A stretch of DNA of 5,542 nucleotides. Origin: Leptolinea sp. UBA1437. Lineage in GTDB: Bacteria; Chloroflexota; Anaerolineae; Anaerolineales; Anaerolineaceae. Positions 4,175 to 5,542 of this stretch are shown here, in pieces (positions within the stretch are counted from its first letter, which is position 1; each line of letters opens with the position of its first letter). The stretch covers positions 1,492 to 7,033 of the forward strand of contig DCTP01000048.1 in NCBI GenBank assembly GCA_002329625.1, written 5' to 3'. The notes beneath the pieces were generated by a model. The model made no database searches and had not been told where the DNA came from. It saw only the letters and a program-made list of their open reading frames with translations. The position numbers and the translations under genes were made by a program.

Positions 4175-5542
4175 ATGGCTCGTGAATATCCGTTAGAGAA
4201 GTATCGAAATATTGGCGTTATTGCTCATATCGATGCAGGCAAAACGACAACAACCGAACGAATTCTGTTTTATACCGGAAAGACTTATCGGGTTGGTTCA
4301 GTCGATGAGGGTACAACTGTAACGGACTGGATGGATCAGGAACGGGAGCGAGGAATTACGATTGTTTCGGCTGCGGTTACAGCGGAATGGAAAGGATATC
4401 GAATCAATTTGATCGATACTCCCGGACATATCGACTTTACTGCGGAAGTGCAACGTTCTTTACGTGTCCTCGATGGCGGAGTTGTTGTTTTTGATGCGAC
4501 TCAAGGGGTTGAGCCGCAAAGTGAAACGGTCTGGCGACAGGCCGATAAATATAATGTGCCGCGGATCTGCTTTATCAATAAAATGGATCGGACAGGTGCG
4601 TCTTATCATGATTCGGTCGAATCCATTCGAAATCGTTTGGGGGCGAATCCGGTTGAAATGCAAATCCCGATCGGATCGGAAGGAAATTTTTCCGGCGTTA
4701 TTGACATTTTAAAGCAAAAGGCTTATTCATGGGAAGACGAATTAGGCATCAATATGGTCGAATTCGATATCCCGGCGGATAAAGTCGAAGAGGCACAAAC
4801 CGCTCGTGAACAATTGGTGGAATACATTGCCGGATTGGATGACGATTTAACAAACCGTTTCCTTGAAGGCGAGGAATTGACAAATGAGATGCTGATTGCC
4901 GGATTGCGCCGAGCGGTCATTGCGGGGAAATGCAACCCCTGTTATTGCGGATCCTCCTTAAAAAATAAAGGTGTTCAGCTTTTGTTGGATGCCGTTGTCG
5001 ATCTCCTTCCGTCACCTTTAGATATCCCGCCGACAAAAGGGACCAGCCTGGACGGTTCAAAGGAAATTTGGTTAAAACCCGATGATTCCGCACCGGTGGG
5101 TTCTTTGGTATTCAAAATTGTTACCGATCCATATGTCGGACGGTTGGCATATTTTCGGGTTTATTCTGGGACCGTGAAGCAAGGTCAAATGCTTTTAAAT
5201 CCGGTCAAAGGGAAAAAAGAACGGATCGGCAGGCTTATCCGAATGTACGCTGATCGCAGAGATGACGTAGATGAAGTATATGCGGGGGATATTGCCGCCG
5301 TCTTAGGGCTGAAGGACACATTTACCGGCGATACGCTTTGTGATCCTCATCATCCGGTTGTATTGGAATCCATCACTTTTCCGGAACCGGTTATTTCGGT
5401 GGCAATCGAACCGAAAACATTGGCCGATCAGGAAAAAATCGGATTGGCTCTGCAAAAATTATCTGAAGAAGATCCGACGTTTCGTGTCCGAACGGATGAA
5501 AATACGGGACAGACCATTATTTCCGGCATGGGCGAACTGCAC
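4175..5542 (+). CDS. fusA: Translation elongation factor G, 3' end cut by window edge
   Basis: EF-G is the cytoplasmic GTPase that drives translocation of tRNA and mRNA and, with the recycling factor, splits spent ribosomes. The visible 456 codons are about two thirds of the usual ~690. The G domain shows G1 AHIDAGKTT (17-25), G2 RGITI (59-63), G3 DTPGH (81-85, with catalytic His85), G4 NKMD (135-138) and G5 GSS (259-261). The G' subdomain (about 160-250) is present, domain II covers about 305-395, and domain III starts near 405. The frame ends at GMGELH, whose His is a known fusidic-acid resistance position. Near G5 there are three cysteines (C253, C256, C258). The ATG is fixed by an in-frame TAA at 4166-4168 and the conserved MAREYPLEKYRNIG start, but upstream there is only a GAG-like Shine-Dalgarno. 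EVQRSLRVLDGG and NVPRICFINKMDRTGAS look like Chloroflexota EF-G from memory. Confidence 0.98.
   Translation, partial: MAREYPLEKYRNIGVIAHIDAGKTTTTERILFYTGKTYRVGSVDEGTTVTDWMDQERERGITIVSAAVTAEWKGYRINLIDTPGHIDFTAEVQRSLRVLDGGVVVFDATQGVEPQSETVWRQADKYNVPRICFINKMDRTGASYHDSVESIRNRLGANPVEMQIPIGSEGNFSGVIDILKQKAYSWEDELGINMVEFDIPADKVEEAQTAREQLVEYIAGLDDDLTNRFLEGEELTNEMLIAGLRRAVIAGKCNPCYCGSSLKNKGVQLLLDAVVDLLPSPLDIPPTKGTSLDGSKEIWLKPDDSAPVGSLVFKIVTDPYVGRLAYFRVYSGTVKQGQMLLNPVKGKKERIGRLIRMYADRRDDVDEVYAGDIAAVLGLKDTFTGDTLCDPHHPVVLESITFPEPVISVAIEPKTLADQEKIGLALQKLSEEDPTFRVRTDENTGQTIISGMGELH

Overview
The window is most likely from a member of the Chloroflexota, probably an anaerobic Anaerolineae. This is inferred from protein style, not from a marker comparison. 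The solute-binding lipoprotein has a Thr/Ala/Pro/Ser repeat linker after its lipobox and CX5C cysteine pairs at both ends of its binding domain. The S12, S7 and EF-G proteins read like that phylum from memory (for example the EVQRSLRVLDGG stretch in EF-G). Coding DNA is of middling GC content and the intergenic DNA is clearly AT-rich.

The left half (1-2765, minus strand) is the promoter-proximal end of a branched-chain amino acid ABC transporter locus. livJ (1260-2765) encodes the substrate-binding lipoprotein. Downstream of it is livH (980 to the left edge, cut), an inner-membrane permease. livM, livG and livF would be expected beyond the edge. The 279-bp gap between the two genes holds two back-to-back hairpins, the second with a T-tract and oriented as a minus-strand terminator. 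This suggests partial termination, giving more binding protein than permease. A separate 8-bp dyad lies just before the livH ribosome binding site.

Positions 2766-3248 form a 483-bp AT-rich divergent control region. On the minus strand I see a TTGACA-17-TAATAT promoter whose -10 region lies inside a GTAAT/ATTAC dyad, plus a second, weaker promoter closer to livJ. On the plus strand there is an extended -10 promoter (TGATATAAT) followed by a leader of about 125 nt with two hairpins.

The right half (3249-5542, plus strand) is the str operon: rpsL (S12, GTG start), rpsG (S7) and fusA (EF-G, cut at the right edge after 456 codons, at the His of GMGELH). The gaps are 15 and 23 bp, so the three are surely co-transcribed. 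They supply the decoding-site protein, the small-subunit head assembly protein and the translocase.

I found no mobile element, CRISPR array, tRNA or rRNA gene, and no convincing undescribed system. The observations most worth checking are the natural Arg in S12 at the Lys88 streptomycin-resistance position, the very long repeat plus coiled-coil tether of LivJ, and the RNA or operator structures around livJ and livH.
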